DNA from: Zhengitettix transpicula
Lineage: Eukaryota > Arthropoda > Insecta > Orthoptera > Tetrigidae
Direction: 5' to 3'
Length of the DNA: 64,000 nt
NCBI GenBank assembly: GCA_037074705.1
Contig: CM073590.1
Coordinates: forward strand, 133,257,600 to 133,321,599
Of the stretch, positions 58,084-63,721 are shown in pieces (position 1 is the stretch's first letter; every line of letters begins with the position of its first letter). The translations under genes were made by a program, and so were the position numbers. The notes beneath the pieces were generated by a model. That model saw nothing but the letters and a program-made list of their open reading frames with translations. It searched no databases and was not told the origin of the DNA.

Positions 58084-60599
58084 TTAATTAAAAAATAATT
58101 TACTTAATTAATTTCTGTATATATATATTATTAAAAAGGAAATAGTATGTTAACTAAGGCATAAAATTTTAGTGAAACAATTTATTTAATTATTTTCAGC
58201 CTCTTCGTGATATTGCAGTTAAGAGTGGTCAAACAGCGCGGTTTGAATGTATAGTACAGGCTGAACCCACTCCAAATATATTATGGTCCAAAAATGGAAG
58301 GATAATTGAAAATTCTCAAGATTATCAAATTATGTATAGAAATGGAGTATGTAGGCTTACTATACCTAAAGCATTTCCAGGTACATAAAATGTGCTTAAT
58401 TCCACATGCTCAATTATTTTGAAAAATGTAGTTGTTTTTATTGAATTAATACTGTAATGAAATAATGTATGGTTCCTTTGATTACACTTAAAGAAAATGG
58501 GTGTTTACAAGTGAACTAAAACTTTAAAAAATGATGGAAGATCAAACACCATTTCTATAGCCAAATAAAATTAATTATATTTTTTACTGTAATAATCACA
58601 ATCACTAGCACACAACTAAAGGGAACATTTTAAGTCACAGAATAATTGAATACTATCATATTTCTTAATATAATTTTTTTAAATAATTATTGTCCCAGTA
58701 TTTACTTGTAAATAAACACTGAGCTAATTTTATATTTACAATTTCCAGAAAACCTGGTAATCAATTTATATTAATTAAAAAAGTGTAGCTAAAATACTAG
58801 TATAATGGTAACTTTAAAGCTGAGATATATGACTCAGAAATATGATGAAGTCGGCACTTATAGTTTGATAAATTGTCAAAAAATAATTAAATTAATATTG
58901 CACTCCACAATTTTTTGATATTTTAAGGAGGTTTAACGATGATGGCTATGAATATACATGATCGTACACAAAAGTTACAGGAATTTCTTTGAAGTTCATG
59001 AAGTCTATTAAGTTTGACAAAACACCACCTGATGTAACTTCATACTTGTTTGTAAACCATTGTTAAGAAAATGTGTGATAGGTACTTGCATTTAGTTTTT
59101 ATTAGCTTTTTTCCATTGTTTTGTGCCATACTTGTTGACAGAAAACTGTATTTTGGATTAAAGTTTTGTATCTAATTTGATTTATTACTGTAGAAACACA
59201 CAAAATATTAACCAAGCATTATAAGATAACAAACACATAATGAAAAAAAAACAGATAATGAAAAAAAACCAGTAAAAATTAAATGATAAAATAAATTCCA
59301 CACATTTCTGCAATTCTTTTTGATTTTTTTGTCAGGTGTAAATAATAATGACATGTAGCATAACAACTTGCAGCACAAACCAGTCTCCAAATTCAAAAGT
59401 CATTACATGAGATGATAGCTAAAAGGGCTGCAGAAATATGTGATATTTATTTTATCATTTAATTTTGTCCATTTATTGTAGTGGCATAGTATGGGTTTCT
59501 GCCGACATGGGCAGAGGCCAAACTACCCTTATTATTACTCTATAATGGACATGACTGAGGATTCATATGTTATCATCATAGTTTATTGTTGGTTTTTTCA
59601 GAAAATATTAAAATATATCCACGTAGATCTCAATGCACTATCATACTTAACAAAATAAAACATCTATTGTGGTGGCAATTACAATCAGGAAAATTTCGTC
59701 ACATTTAAGCAGTTTGTTGTTTTCATTTCATACCACCCCTATTGTTACCAATAGATAATGAGTGATATTATTATAGCCCTTGTTTTTACAGAACTGTTAT
59801 CATTACAGCACTTGGAGGATTAACACAAGCTCTTTTACTCAATGTTGTGGAATTGTTGAGAAATTTAAATACATATTACAATTCAAAACATACAGTGCCC
59901 AATCAAACTTTATGGGTGATAATTGGGTTTTTCATGGGTGAATTAGTTATATTGTTAGTTATGTTATGTTTATTAAATTTTTATAAGTTTATATTGCAAA
60001 TATCAGTTTATTTATTTGACAGAACTTTCAACTAATTACAAACATTCCATCAAATGTTAACATTGGCTTAAATACACTAGACTTATAAATGAATGAAAAC
60101 AGCAAAATTTATCAGAAATAATTTAATAGCATAAAAAAAATTAACGCAACCTCATTGTTGGACATCATTAGGTGTTCAATAGGTTTGGAGTATTATAAAT
60201 AATGTCCGTACATTGCCAAATTTTCAATTAAAATTAGCCAAATATTTATGTTATATAAATAAATTTGTGTAGAATTTTGAAGGCAGTCTTTATCTGTAAT
60301 GCCATTGTAACCAAACAACTTATAAAGTACAAACAAAAATTTAATGGATGAATAATATAAATAAATTAATATATTTAGCAGAACTATTATATAATTTTTT
60401 ATCCAAAATTTGAAAACTTCAGCATTTTTGCATTTACAATTTCTACTACACACTATTTTAATTTAATAATATTATTTTGACTCAAAATGACAATTAACAA
60501 AACAAAATATATAATTTCCAGAAGATGCTGGCAACTACACCTGCACTGCAACAAACATGCTGGGCACTGCTACTACTTCAGGATCATTAGATGTTCCAG
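27119..60599 (+). CDS. sls: sallimus/titin-like Ig-repeat muscle protein (zormin-like part), partial, 22 exons
   Basis: Exons: 27119-27259, 27726-27904, 29146-29351, 29830-30132, 30380-30543, 31295-31576, 32307-32487, 34482-34690, 35434-35706, 37232-37409, 37481-37692, 39738-39984, 40966-41166, 42309-42509, 43812-43969, 47837-51034, 51395-52577, 54436-54648, 55473-55913, 57718-57860, 58200-58380 and 60522-60599. All junction phases agree, giving about 2,857 codons open at both ends. The product has a coiled coil, nine I-set Ig domains of the intracellular muscle type (several lack one or both cysteines) and long Ser/Pro/Lys/Glu-rich linkers. Insect sls codes zormin, kettin and Sls/titin isoforms that bind actin and alpha-actinin and tie the Z-disc to thick filaments; zormin combines Ig domains with unique linkers, as here. 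No Fn3 or kinase domain is seen. Other giant Ig proteins (stretchin, obscurin) remain possible. Confidence 0.65.
27726..27904 (+). CDS. sls: exon 2: linker and first half of Ig1
   Basis: Acceptor TTTTTAG and donor CG|GTATGT; phase 0 in, phase 2 out. A Gln/Glu linker and a Ser/Pro stretch lead into PPSFEIPLHD and the B strand KFTFEC with the first Ig cysteine. The Arg codon is split across the intron. Confidence 0.85.
27905..29145. other. intron 2
   Basis: AT-rich and nearly free of CpG. A short tandem ('cataataacaaatgta') lies near 28336-28370. Nothing else was seen. Confidence 0.6.
29146..29351 (+). CDS. sls: exon 3: second half of Ig1
   Basis: Begins with T completing the split Arg codon; ends phase 1 before GTAGGA. 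Shows DVVWYKDG (C strand Trp), LTIEETFAEDSARF and ICKATN (F-strand Cys), so Ig1 has both cysteines. The acceptor TTTTAAAAAG is purine-rich and weak, but phase and domain continuity require it. Confidence 0.8.
29381..29433 (+). repeat. (TA)n microsatellite
   Basis: Abuts the left arm of the palindrome; a second (TA)n lies at about 29791-29811, after its right arm. Confidence 0.95.
29430..29758. repeat. near-perfect palindrome, 164-bp arms, 1-base centre
   Basis: The arms mirror around position 29594 (29430 pairs with 29758). I found no mismatch on reading both arms. Each arm is a full CTTACCTG-core repeat, so this is a head-to-head (fold-back) copy. Both orientations carry CAGGTAAG; on the plus strand it is at about 29715-29722. 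It lies wholly in intron 3. Confidence 0.95.
29830..30132 (+). CDS. sls: exon 4: complete Ig2
   Basis: Acceptor TTTTCAG, donor GTAAGT; phase 1 in and out; 303 bp. The only Ig domain in the window coded by one exon. Landmarks: PPNFTKKLEP, YQFQCKVEG, VQWFKND and AEYSCKATN, so both cysteines and the Trp are present. A Ser/Glu-rich lead-in precedes the domain. Confidence 0.9.
30380..30543 (+). CDS. sls: exon 5: first part of Ig3
   Basis: Acceptor TTAATATAG, donor GTATGG; phase 1 in, phase 0 out. Shows APLFITPL, IKLECEIQG and IQWSHNN. First member of an exon triplet (exons 5-7) that mirrors exons 8-10 in phase and domain position. Confidence 0.88.
30544..31294. other. intron 5
   Basis: AT-rich and CpG-poor. 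The antisense frame at 30495-30860 has no recognisable domain. No repeat core was found. Confidence 0.6.
31295..31576 (+). CDS. sls: exon 6: end of Ig3, acidic linker, first part of Ig4
   Basis: Acceptor TTTTACAG, donor GTATTG; phase 0 at both ends; 94 codons. Ig3 closes with ASLIVNEAFPKDAGIY and VVTATN, with no F-strand cysteine. A Ser/Thr/Glu linker leads to PSIQLPLKDV and VRLDCVIVG of Ig4. The intron falls right after QPEPE, just before the C-strand Trp. Confidence 0.9.
31577..32306. other. intron 6
   Basis: AT-rich and CpG-poor. Nothing recognisable. Confidence 0.6.
32307..32487 (+). CDS. sls: exon 7: second part of Ig4
   Basis: Acceptor TTTAAAG, donor GTAAGT; phase 0 in, phase 1 out. 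Shows VIWYHNERP, CSLIIKEVYIEDAGDY and KVVAIN (no F-strand cysteine), then a final CTLAVQ strand. Confidence 0.9.
32610..32713 (+). repeat. tRNA-derived SINE-like piece
   Basis: 'acctcggttgattacc' resembles an A-box region and GGGTTCAGTTCCC resembles a B box, about 45 bases apart. The same B-box block with 'agtccagtcgag' appears near 9225. It ends beside the (TA)n at 32719. Confidence 0.4.
32714..32960 (+). repeat. CTTACCTG-core repeat, 'gagagacag' subtype
   Basis: A (TA)n tract is bordered by 'gtgttata' and 'tataacac', then 'ggataggaaagagagacag', 'gctgacttacctgaaatcaac', 'aaattttagaggacctgag' and 'gtcaggaaagaaggtctgaa'. Same order of parts as the palindrome family, with about 60-70 percent similarity by eye. 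Confidence 0.7.
33343..33527. repeat. fold-back repeat, about 85-bp arms
   Basis: The left arm from 'ttcaataaatagttctcgg' pairs with the right arm ending at 33527. The arms differ at about 8 sites, nearly all CG versus TG/CA. The inner part 'gacagtgctttcagtcgtcaaaacgtt' resembles terminal parts of Penelope-like elements. The class is inferred. Confidence 0.75.
33655..33968. repeat. CTTACCTG-core repeats: minus copy plus mini fold-back
   Basis: A minus-oriented copy ends near 33800 with 'ttaaggtaagtcaactatgctg'. Then 33831-33962 forms a mini fold-back, whose 34-bp arms ('ataggaaagagagacagcaatgc' and its complement) enclose one minus core with TTTCAGGTAAG. The dinucleotide tract between them is TA-rich. 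Confidence 0.65.
34022..34175 (+). repeat. CTTACCTG-core repeat, diverged
   Basis: 'agagagcagttgacttaccttaaatta', 'gccaggatgg', 'aaggacctaacccccttcctcatgacag' keep the order of the family core. Confidence 0.55.
34482..34690 (+). CDS. sls: exon 8: linker and first part of Ig5
   Basis: Acceptor TTTTTACAG, donor GTATAT; phase 1 in, phase 0 out. Shows IPKFSKLLSD, ATLECCVTG and ITWLHFNEE. Counterpart of exon 5. Confidence 0.88.
34691..35433. other. intron 8 with SINE-tail fragment
   Basis: 34710-34860 carries 'cctgagcatatgaattcacataaag', 'tatttctcctatttatttctatccttcctcacta', found again near 53960 and 63595. The rest is AT-rich without features. Confidence 0.6.
35434..35706 (+). CDS. sls: exon 9: end of Ig5, linker, first part of Ig6
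   Basis: Acceptor AAATTTTCAG, donor GTACTT; phase 0 at both ends; 91 codons. Ig5 closes with LTSVTPEDKGVY and TVKARN (no F-strand cysteine). A Lys/Ser linker follows, then HPAFKELFAD and TKFDCIVLG of Ig6. The intron falls after KPTPK, exactly where exon 6 ends in Ig4. Confidence 0.9.
36187..36612. repeat. CTTACCTG-core fold-back
   Basis: The plus arm (36187-36345) and minus arm (36450-36612) both run from 'acacattt' through 'ggaaagagagacag', 'cttacctga', 'ggtccagttgggctgtg' to 'gaactg[a/c]atgctggc'. A spacer of roughly 100 bp lies between. The right end carries ATCAGGTAAG on the plus strand. Confidence 0.75.
36668..36726 (+). repeat. (TA)n microsatellite
   Basis: Long TA run preceded by ACACAC. 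A second long TA run lies at about 37004-37061 in the same intron. Confidence 0.95.
37232..37409 (+). CDS. sls: exon 10: second part of Ig6, GC donor
   Basis: Acceptor GATTATGTAG; phase 0 in, phase 1 out. Shows VKWLFNN, QVLMIPRVSKS and ISCVAEN; the usual Tyr two residues before the F-strand Cys is Ile. The reading phase requires the exon to end at 37409, giving AAG|GCAAGT, the standard context of a GC donor. The nearby GT at 37414 would break the frame. Confidence 0.85.
37481..37692 (+). CDS. sls: exon 11: Ser/Gln-rich linker
   Basis: Acceptor TTATTTTCAG, donor GTAATA; phase 1 in, phase 0 out; about 70 codons rich in Ser, Gln, Glu and His (SSSSQFTSTMSGQGD). No domain; predicted disordered, linking Ig6 to Ig7. 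Confidence 0.8.
38596..38720 (-). repeat. tRNA-SINE-like repeat, minus orientation
   Basis: On the minus strand 'cccagattcgattcagg' (B-box-like) is followed by 'gttgaatattttcagtctttcttcttcctttcc', the same order as at 63490-63540 (plus) and 42900-43025 (minus). Confidence 0.5.
38742..38900 (+). repeat. CTTACCTG-core repeat
   Basis: Carries 'gtcaaaaattattgcaatattggtatgg', 'ggcttacctgaaagtgaagt', 'ttcggaggctctcagcctccttcttcagg', closest to the palindrome arms. It ends abruptly at a TA run. Confidence 0.8.
39738..39984 (+). CDS. sls: exon 12: Ser/Thr linker and first part of Ig7
   Basis: Acceptor CTTTCACAG, donor GTAAGT; phase 0 in, phase 1 out. A Ser/Thr/Pro linker (STSSYSTPVASPKPL) leads to GPRFISPLNG and VILEGIVD. 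The B strand lacks the usual cysteine. Confidence 0.88.
40571..40800. repeat. CTTACCTG-core fold-back
   Basis: The plus arm 'gtgacaaggtcaaattaaataacacatttgg...acttacctgaaatcag' meets a minus arm that ends 'tttctggtaagtcgg...gctctctttccaatccaaatatgtt' with 'aagttactgatgaaagggactcatgccctcaaaaatttgaacttcc' between. Confidence 0.7.
40966..41166 (+). CDS. sls: exon 13: second part of Ig7
   Basis: Acceptor TTTTAACAG, donor GTGAGT; phase 1 at both ends; 201 bp. Shows PEVTWTKNN, LELKNVTVKDAGRYTC and AENKAGSARS, an archetypal I-set C-terminal half. Confidence 0.92.
41167..42308. other. intron 13
   Basis: AT-rich and CpG-poor. No repeat core or coding potential was recognised; the frame at 41266-41472 looks random. 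Confidence 0.6.
42309..42509 (+). CDS. sls: exon 14: first part of Ig8
   Basis: Acceptor TTTTGTCTTAG, donor GTAAGA; phase 1 at both ends; 201 bp. Shows PPVFGRRLQAQIV, VNMEIEVTG (no B-strand cysteine), ITWFKEN and HSLIIEK. Confidence 0.92.
42518..42720 (+). repeat. CTTACCTG-core repeat, diverged
   Basis: 'ggacaggaaatagggacag', 'caaattttcgaggttgtgagtctccttctgcagg' keep the family order, although the donor-like core is altered to 'gcattaccagg'. It starts immediately after the exon 14 donor. Confidence 0.5.
42841..43028 (-). repeat. tRNA-SINE-like repeat, minus orientation
   Basis: On the minus strand 'ggttaaggatttcag' (A-box-like), then 'cctgggttcaatttctg' (B-box-like), then 'gctgaatattttctgtctttccttcttcttcc' and an end 'aaatgtgactttgtcac'. 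Confidence 0.5.
43030..43265 (+). pseudogene. Penelope-like element reverse-transcriptase relic
   Basis: Translating with frame changes gives CVDNIFILWPFG (the YVDD-type catalytic motif, here VDN), FLENLNTKF, and later KPTNTSQYLYFTSFHPE, which parallels the KPTxTxxYLxxxSxHP motif just downstream of the catalytic site in Penelope-like reverse transcriptases. Stops and shifts separate the parts, so it is dead. Telomerase-like or LINE origins fit less well. Confidence 0.65.
43812..43969 (+). CDS. sls: exon 15: end of Ig8 and acidic tail
   Basis: Acceptor TTTTTGTTGTAG, donor GTGAGA; phase 1 in, phase 0 out. Shows MLDHSGRY and MVVAKNSVGEARS with no F-strand cysteine, so Ig8 lacks both cysteines. 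Then an acidic tail (YFEDEMES). Confidence 0.9.
44291..44463. repeat. fold-back repeat
   Basis: 'aattaagtgattatataaatacg...caacgtttctgggattcttgtccc' on the left is mirrored by 'gacaatggatcccagaaatg...ggtatttatatcatcccttaatt' on the right. Shares 'caatgtttctgggat' and 'gacaatgatcccagaaa' with 46510-46704. Confidence 0.75.
46510..46704. repeat. fold-back repeat, same family as 44291
   Basis: Arms 'atatataccacacaatgtttctgggatcgttg...' and '...caatgatcccagaaatgttgtgtggtatatat'. The inner parts also pair around 'aagaagagcctatagcaacacaactg'. The right tip touches the solo LTR. Confidence 0.8.
46705..47672 (-). repeat. solo LTR, minus orientation
   Basis: Matches the LTR at 24842-25740 in the same orientation: 'tgtaatgatcaactggaaggcttt', 'ctcagggtatttactgggcttgatag', and 'accgctaacaatacaattat' toward the far end. 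No primer-binding site, coding part or second LTR. A TATAT on each side (46700-46704 and 47673-47677) may be the target duplication, but the context is AT-rich. CpG is present, suggesting youth. Confidence 0.6.
47837..51034 (+). CDS. sls: exon 16: giant disordered exon, 1,066 codons
   Basis: Acceptor GTGAATAG (the in-frame TAG marks the boundary); phase 0 at both ends. Rich in Ser, Thr, Pro, Lys, Glu and Gln with no folded domain seen. Repeated short motifs: PEPPPELGF (about 48600) and PGPPPEIGF (about 49899); PSAEGIAMEKLW (about 49131-49170) and PSMEGLAMDKIW (about 49258-49294); LKPGSPPIF (about 50605). A module with SKFVKGE, SDYESD, PKWRPYESD and YRKVNPP covers 50221-50380. RESGYMADTDEPRH (about 50740) is a weaker relative. 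The donor GAG|GTGTGA at 51034/51035 is weak, and reading through gives Val then stop. Matches the kind of unique sequence between Ig domains in zormin. Confidence 0.88.
51035..51394 (+). promoter_or_regulatory. intron 16 or alternative 3' UTR with polyadenylation signal
   Basis: If the donor is skipped the frame ends at TGA 51038-51040. AATAAA lies at 51234-51239, about 195 bp later, followed by a GT-rich stretch (TTATTGTTGTATGTGTTGTATT, about 51253-51274), the usual downstream element. If the donor is used this is a 360-bp intron with acceptor TTTGCCAG. Confidence 0.55.
51395..52577 (+). CDS. sls: exon 17: disordered exon with two RESDYESD modules
   Basis: Phase 0 in, phase 1 out; donor GTAAGT at 52578. 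394 codons, Pro/Ser/Lys-rich. Two modules with SKFVKGDFRESDYESDYE (about 51536-51600) and KKFVPGEFRESDYESDYE (about 52227-52282), each followed by [A/K]xPKWRP or ARWTP, a SDxDEPxY segment and YRPVRP or YRKVKPP. LKPGSPPIL recurs near 51940. LEPFPLK near 51470 echoes LEPFPFK of exon 16 (50170). Confidence 0.88.
53636..53830 (+). repeat. CTTACCTG-core repeat, good copy
   Basis: 'aaaatgtgacgaggtcaaattaattaacacatc', 'ataggaaagagagacagcgatgccaacttacctgaaatcag', 'caaattttcaagggcctgaggcccctttgtcaggaagg' define the full landmark order of the gagagacag subtype. Confidence 0.8.
54082..54285 (+). repeat. CTTACCTG-core repeat
   Basis: 'aaggatatgccattgtcaaaaataattgcgatattggtatgg', 'tgacttacctgaaatcgaagta', 'aggctctcagcctccttctgcagccggccggtgca'. 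It starts beside a TA run. Same subtype as the palindrome arms. Confidence 0.8.
54436..54648 (+). CDS. sls: exon 18: Lys/Thr-rich segment
   Basis: Acceptor TTTATTATAG, donor GGTAAAG; phase 1 at both ends. Shows IASKHMSEMTSTFKTKAKQF (possible short helix) and ends AYREESRVSEFG. Reading through the donor adds about 37 codons before a stop at 54761. Confidence 0.85.
54649..55472. other. intron 18
   Basis: AT-rich. Contains an AATAAA near 54982, which could serve a read-through isoform of exon 18. Nothing else was seen. Confidence 0.5.
55473..55913 (+). CDS. sls: exon 19: conserved-looking aromatic segment, then Ser/Pro tail
   Basis: Acceptor ACATTCCATAG, donor GTATTA; phase 1 at both ends; 441 bp. 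Opens with TKHIDPDTGLIYFKYDFGYE, dense in aromatics and Gly and unlike the disordered linkers around it, followed by FGVVLPGEG. Then a basic/acidic stretch (SVKWEPASESELSEAESD, a relative of the KWRPxESD module) and a Ser/Pro run with repeated SPS/LPSLSP. Confidence 0.88.
55914..57717. other. intron 19
   Basis: 1.8 kb, AT-rich and nearly CpG-free. No repeat core, hairpin or coding signal was recognised. Confidence 0.6.
57718..57860 (+). CDS. sls: exon 20: Ser/Thr/Pro linker leading to Ig9
   Basis: Acceptor TATATCTTTAG, donor GTAAGG; phase 1 in, phase 0 out. YSTPGSTPSSTPVPA is a short STP-type repeat. It ends KTPIFIT, the A strand of Ig9. Confidence 0.88.
57914..58118. repeat. nested palindrome with (TA)n arms
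   Basis: The outer arms ('acagaaattaattaagtaaatt' and its complement) appear exact over about 43 bp. Inside lie (TA)n runs at 57957-57985 and 58026-58077, and at the centre a second palindrome with 'tgacccaaaa' and 'ttttgggtca'. The sequence 'aataatttacttaattaatttc' occurs in the centre and in both outer arms. Lies 54 bp after the exon 20 donor. Confidence 0.85.
58200..58380 (+). CDS. sls: exon 21: main part of Ig9
   Basis: Acceptor TTATTTTCAG, donor GTACAT; phase 0 in, phase 1 out. Shows LRDIAVKSGQ, ARFECIVQA, ILWSKNG and CRLTIPKAF. Confidence 0.92.
58381..60521. other. intron 21
   Basis: 2.1 kb, AT-rich and CpG-poor. Weak frames at 59208-59396, 59847-60035 and 60193-60453 have no domain. 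Confidence 0.6.
60522..60599 (+). CDS. sls: exon 22: end of Ig9
   Basis: Acceptor AATTTCCAG, donor GTGAGA; phase 1 at both ends; 78 bp. Shows EDAGNYTCTATN and a final strand. The open phase and strong donor show the gene continues past the window. Confidence 0.9.
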
Positions 60600-63136
60600 G
60601 TGAGAGGTGCTCAGTTTACAAATGATTGGTTTATTTTTACAATGATAAATTTAATGGGAGTCTTAAAATAGCACTTGTAATGTGAAATCACATGCCTAAT
60701 ATATTTTACATGCTCTGAAAATGTTTCATATAAGAATATATTATGCAATGTTACTATTTCTGAACAGTTGAAAATCAGTCATTGTTCCACATTGTAATCA
60801 TGACAATCTTGTATGGAAATGTATCAGTGATTGGTTGTAAAATAATTTGAGTGACTTAGAAACAATTTAAGAATATAATTTCTAATTTTGCAAACTTTGT
60901 TTCCAAAAATGAGTGAACAAGACTGTACAGATTCTATTTTAAAAATAATTGTTTTTTGATAATAGGAAACAAAAAGAATAAATTGTATTCTCAACTCATG
61001 TTAGTTATTAGTAACTGTGTGACTCTGTTATTCAGTTAATGTTTGTATTCTAAAGTGAAAAGAAACTTAAAATTTGCAAATATATTTTTCTGAAGGAAGT
61101 GTAATTGATAAAAGCAGGTGCATTGCAATGATAATTACATTTCGTAGTTTTTATTGAAAATTTCTTTATTTTTTATTTAGAAAGAACTTAATTGCAAAAC
61201 TTTTGATATTGATAAAGAACACACTTTTGGTGATGGTGGTGACACTGGGTGCATGTTGGTAACATGGGATCTTTGATAATAAATGATTATAAATAGTGCA
61301 CGAATTGCTTTGGTGATGGGCATTTTGAAAGTTCTATGTATTTTGTAAATAATTAGAGCAATGGCATTGTTTCTATATTGCTTAATTTTAAAAATTAAAA
61401 TTTTTTTTACCTTGCTTTTAAGTTTTAAATATTTCACTTTCTGGAAAATATGTAGCATGTATTTCTTGTAAATAAAAACCATGAAACAATTGTGTGTCTA
61501 TCTACAATTCTCCTTTTCCAATTTCTTATATTATACATTTATTTTTTCCACGGGACTGGTTGAAACATACAGTACAGTTTCCTAAGTGGTATTACTTCTA
61601 TTGACTCAAAAAAAGTTTGTAGGAATAATTTTAATAATTTAGTTAAAAACCCTGCCATCAGGAATATAAATTGGTTTAAGTGCAAGTCAAAAACTGTTAA
61701 TTGACATTTTAGAAAAATAGAAGATTAAATTAAGTTATACACCACTGTTCACATTATTCAGAAACTCCATAAGATGTCAGTCAGTCACTTTGTTTCTTGC
61801 TAACAACTAAAGTCATTTTAAGGATACAAAAAATATATACACAGGATTGTAAATTGTGAGATTTGTTCTTGATGGCAATATTTTAACTAATAGTTCTATG
61901 AATATTGCATAACTATGACAAAAAGTAGTGTCAAGGTTTTAAAATTTACATTCTAGGAAACTGTAAACTTGATTATTGTTGGCTTTAAAACTTCTTTTCT
62001 ATCTCTTTTCTATACCTTATTTTCTATATAATACCATAAATTATTTCTTTGTGTGTAGCTTTTGTAGGTAAGTATGTAGAAAGGCATGTTTTTTAAAGTT
62101 CATTTAAACATATCAATTAACAAATTGAAATTAAATTTAAATATATTAATACTAATAATAATAATAATTACAGTTTAATTGAATTAATGTAAAATAGTGG
62201 ATACGAGGTATGTAAATTTATTGTTTAAAGTTTCACTACATAACTGAATTACTTTTTTTAGTATTGGAATACATTTTTAAAGACTGTTTGGAATGCCATA
62301 TCAATTATAAATTGTTACAATATGATTTTATTTTAAACATATTTTACTCTATGTTTTTAACAGTTCAAATTTAGATCTTGATCTCAACCTTTCACAAAAT
62401 TGCTTATATGAAGTCTACAAGTATCAAGTTAATAAAAATACACAATTTAATGATACAAATTATTCATATATGGTTTAGATAGATAAAATGTAGCTTTTTA
62501 TACATTGCCGAACTCCTAGAAGAAGATCAAGCAATAAATTGAAACTAAATGTGTTCAAAATTTGTTATTTTGTATTTTAATGATTACAAATATTGAGTGA
62601 AACTTACAATTACTTTGGCAGTATTTATAGAAAATGCTGATCCCTGGTCAGTAGCATGTTGTACCCTATCTGACCTGGTTGCAAAGGATGTCATACAGCT
62701 GTTGTATGCATGAGGTAATTAGGCTACAGCTTTCCTAATTGGTCCACGATATTATGGATACTGTAACTGGGAAGGAGTTGACGATTCAGCTTGTTCAATG
62801 CTCATTCCATGCTATTAGGTCCTGCTGAAAAAAACATACTAGGATACAGTCTCATGAAGACACTGGATGTCCATGATGTACTCTTGTGCATTCTGAGTTC
62901 CCTGAAGTTATACCCAATGGCTCACTACACTACGATGCAGGAGTAACACCCCTGAGCCTCTCCAAAACATTGCTATAATCAGTTTGAAACTATAAACTTT
63001 TAATCACACATTTTCATTCTTACTTCAAGTCATTCTGCTTCATCCATATTTGATCATTAGTGAATTACACAAACAACTATCAATTAAGTAATAAATATTT
63101 GAGGACATAGAAATTTATGACAATTTAAGAAAGAAG
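60600..63136. other. downstream intron, no further exon recognised
   Basis: Mostly AT-rich and CpG-poor. A GC-elevated block at about 62640-62990 ('gaccctggt', 'cacccctgagcctctcc') reads like an old unclassified insertion. The antisense 101-codon frame at 61177-61482 is Lys/Ile-rich and unconvincing. Confidence 0.5.
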
Positions 63137-63463
63137 ATGAATATTCATCATGTAAAAGAAATGATTTTCTGTGAAATGCCTTTGGAACGTATGAATAAGG
63201 GTAAATACATACTGATGTTAGACAGTATAGTTACGGTGGGAGCACTTGCGATTTGGAAATTGATCTGTAAGACTTACACAAAGAATATGTCAAATGGTTC
63301 TCATAATTCCAACCGGGTGAAAATGCGTACAATGGTAAAGTTGTCAACACCGGTAAAGCCTTCTTTAGAGGAACAAAGAATATATTTGCTTCATTCATAC
63401 TGCAAAGGTAGAAAATATATAAAATTCACAATTTCATCAAATATTTTATGCAGTACATAGAAA
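63137..63463 (+). CDS. unidentified 107-codon ORF
   Basis: Starts with ATG at 63137 (MNIHHVKEM) and ends TAG at 63461-63463. A hydrophobic stretch (MLDSIVTVGALAIWKLI, about residues 27-43) could be one membrane segment, followed by a Lys/Arg/Ser/Asn-rich tail (KLSTPVKPSLEEQRIYLL). Its composition differs from the flanks, with about eight CpGs in a CpG-poor zone. No family is recognised. A GT donor candidate follows the Cys-Lys at about 63407 (AAAG|GTAGAA), so this may be one exon of something larger, or an insertion relic. Confidence 0.3.
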
Positions 63464-63478
63464 TATATATATGTACTA

Positions 63479-63668
63479 AGCAGAATACGTGGGTTCAAGT
63501 CCCGCCTGGGTCAAATATTTTCAGTCTTTCCTTCTTCTTCCATCCTTCTCTCTGCTTTGAACATATGCTTTTCTATGTGCGTAATTCTTCACCCGAGCAT
63601 ATGAATTCACATAAAGCGCAATCCTCCTATTTCTCCTATTTATTTCTATCCTTCCTCACTATCCAAGT

Positions 63669-63673
<5 letters not shown>
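63479..63673 (+). repeat. tRNA-SINE-like repeat
   Basis: GGGTTCAAGTCCCGCC is a good pol III B box, followed by 'tcaaatattttcagtctttccttcttcttcc' and the tail 'gagcatatgaattcacataaagcgcaatcctcc...tccttcctcactatccaag'. It ends at a (TA)n run. The A box was not identified with confidence. Confidence 0.6.

Positions 63674-63721
<48 letters not shown>

Noticed and set aside
61177..61482. Antisense 101-codon frame
   Set aside because: Lys/Ile-rich, AT-driven composition, no domain and no splice or promoter context.
63485..63510. tRNA gene at the GGGTTCAAGTCCCGCC box
   Set aside because: No cloverleaf or acceptor stem can be drawn. It is followed by a repeat tail shared with other copies, so it is a tRNA-derived repeat.
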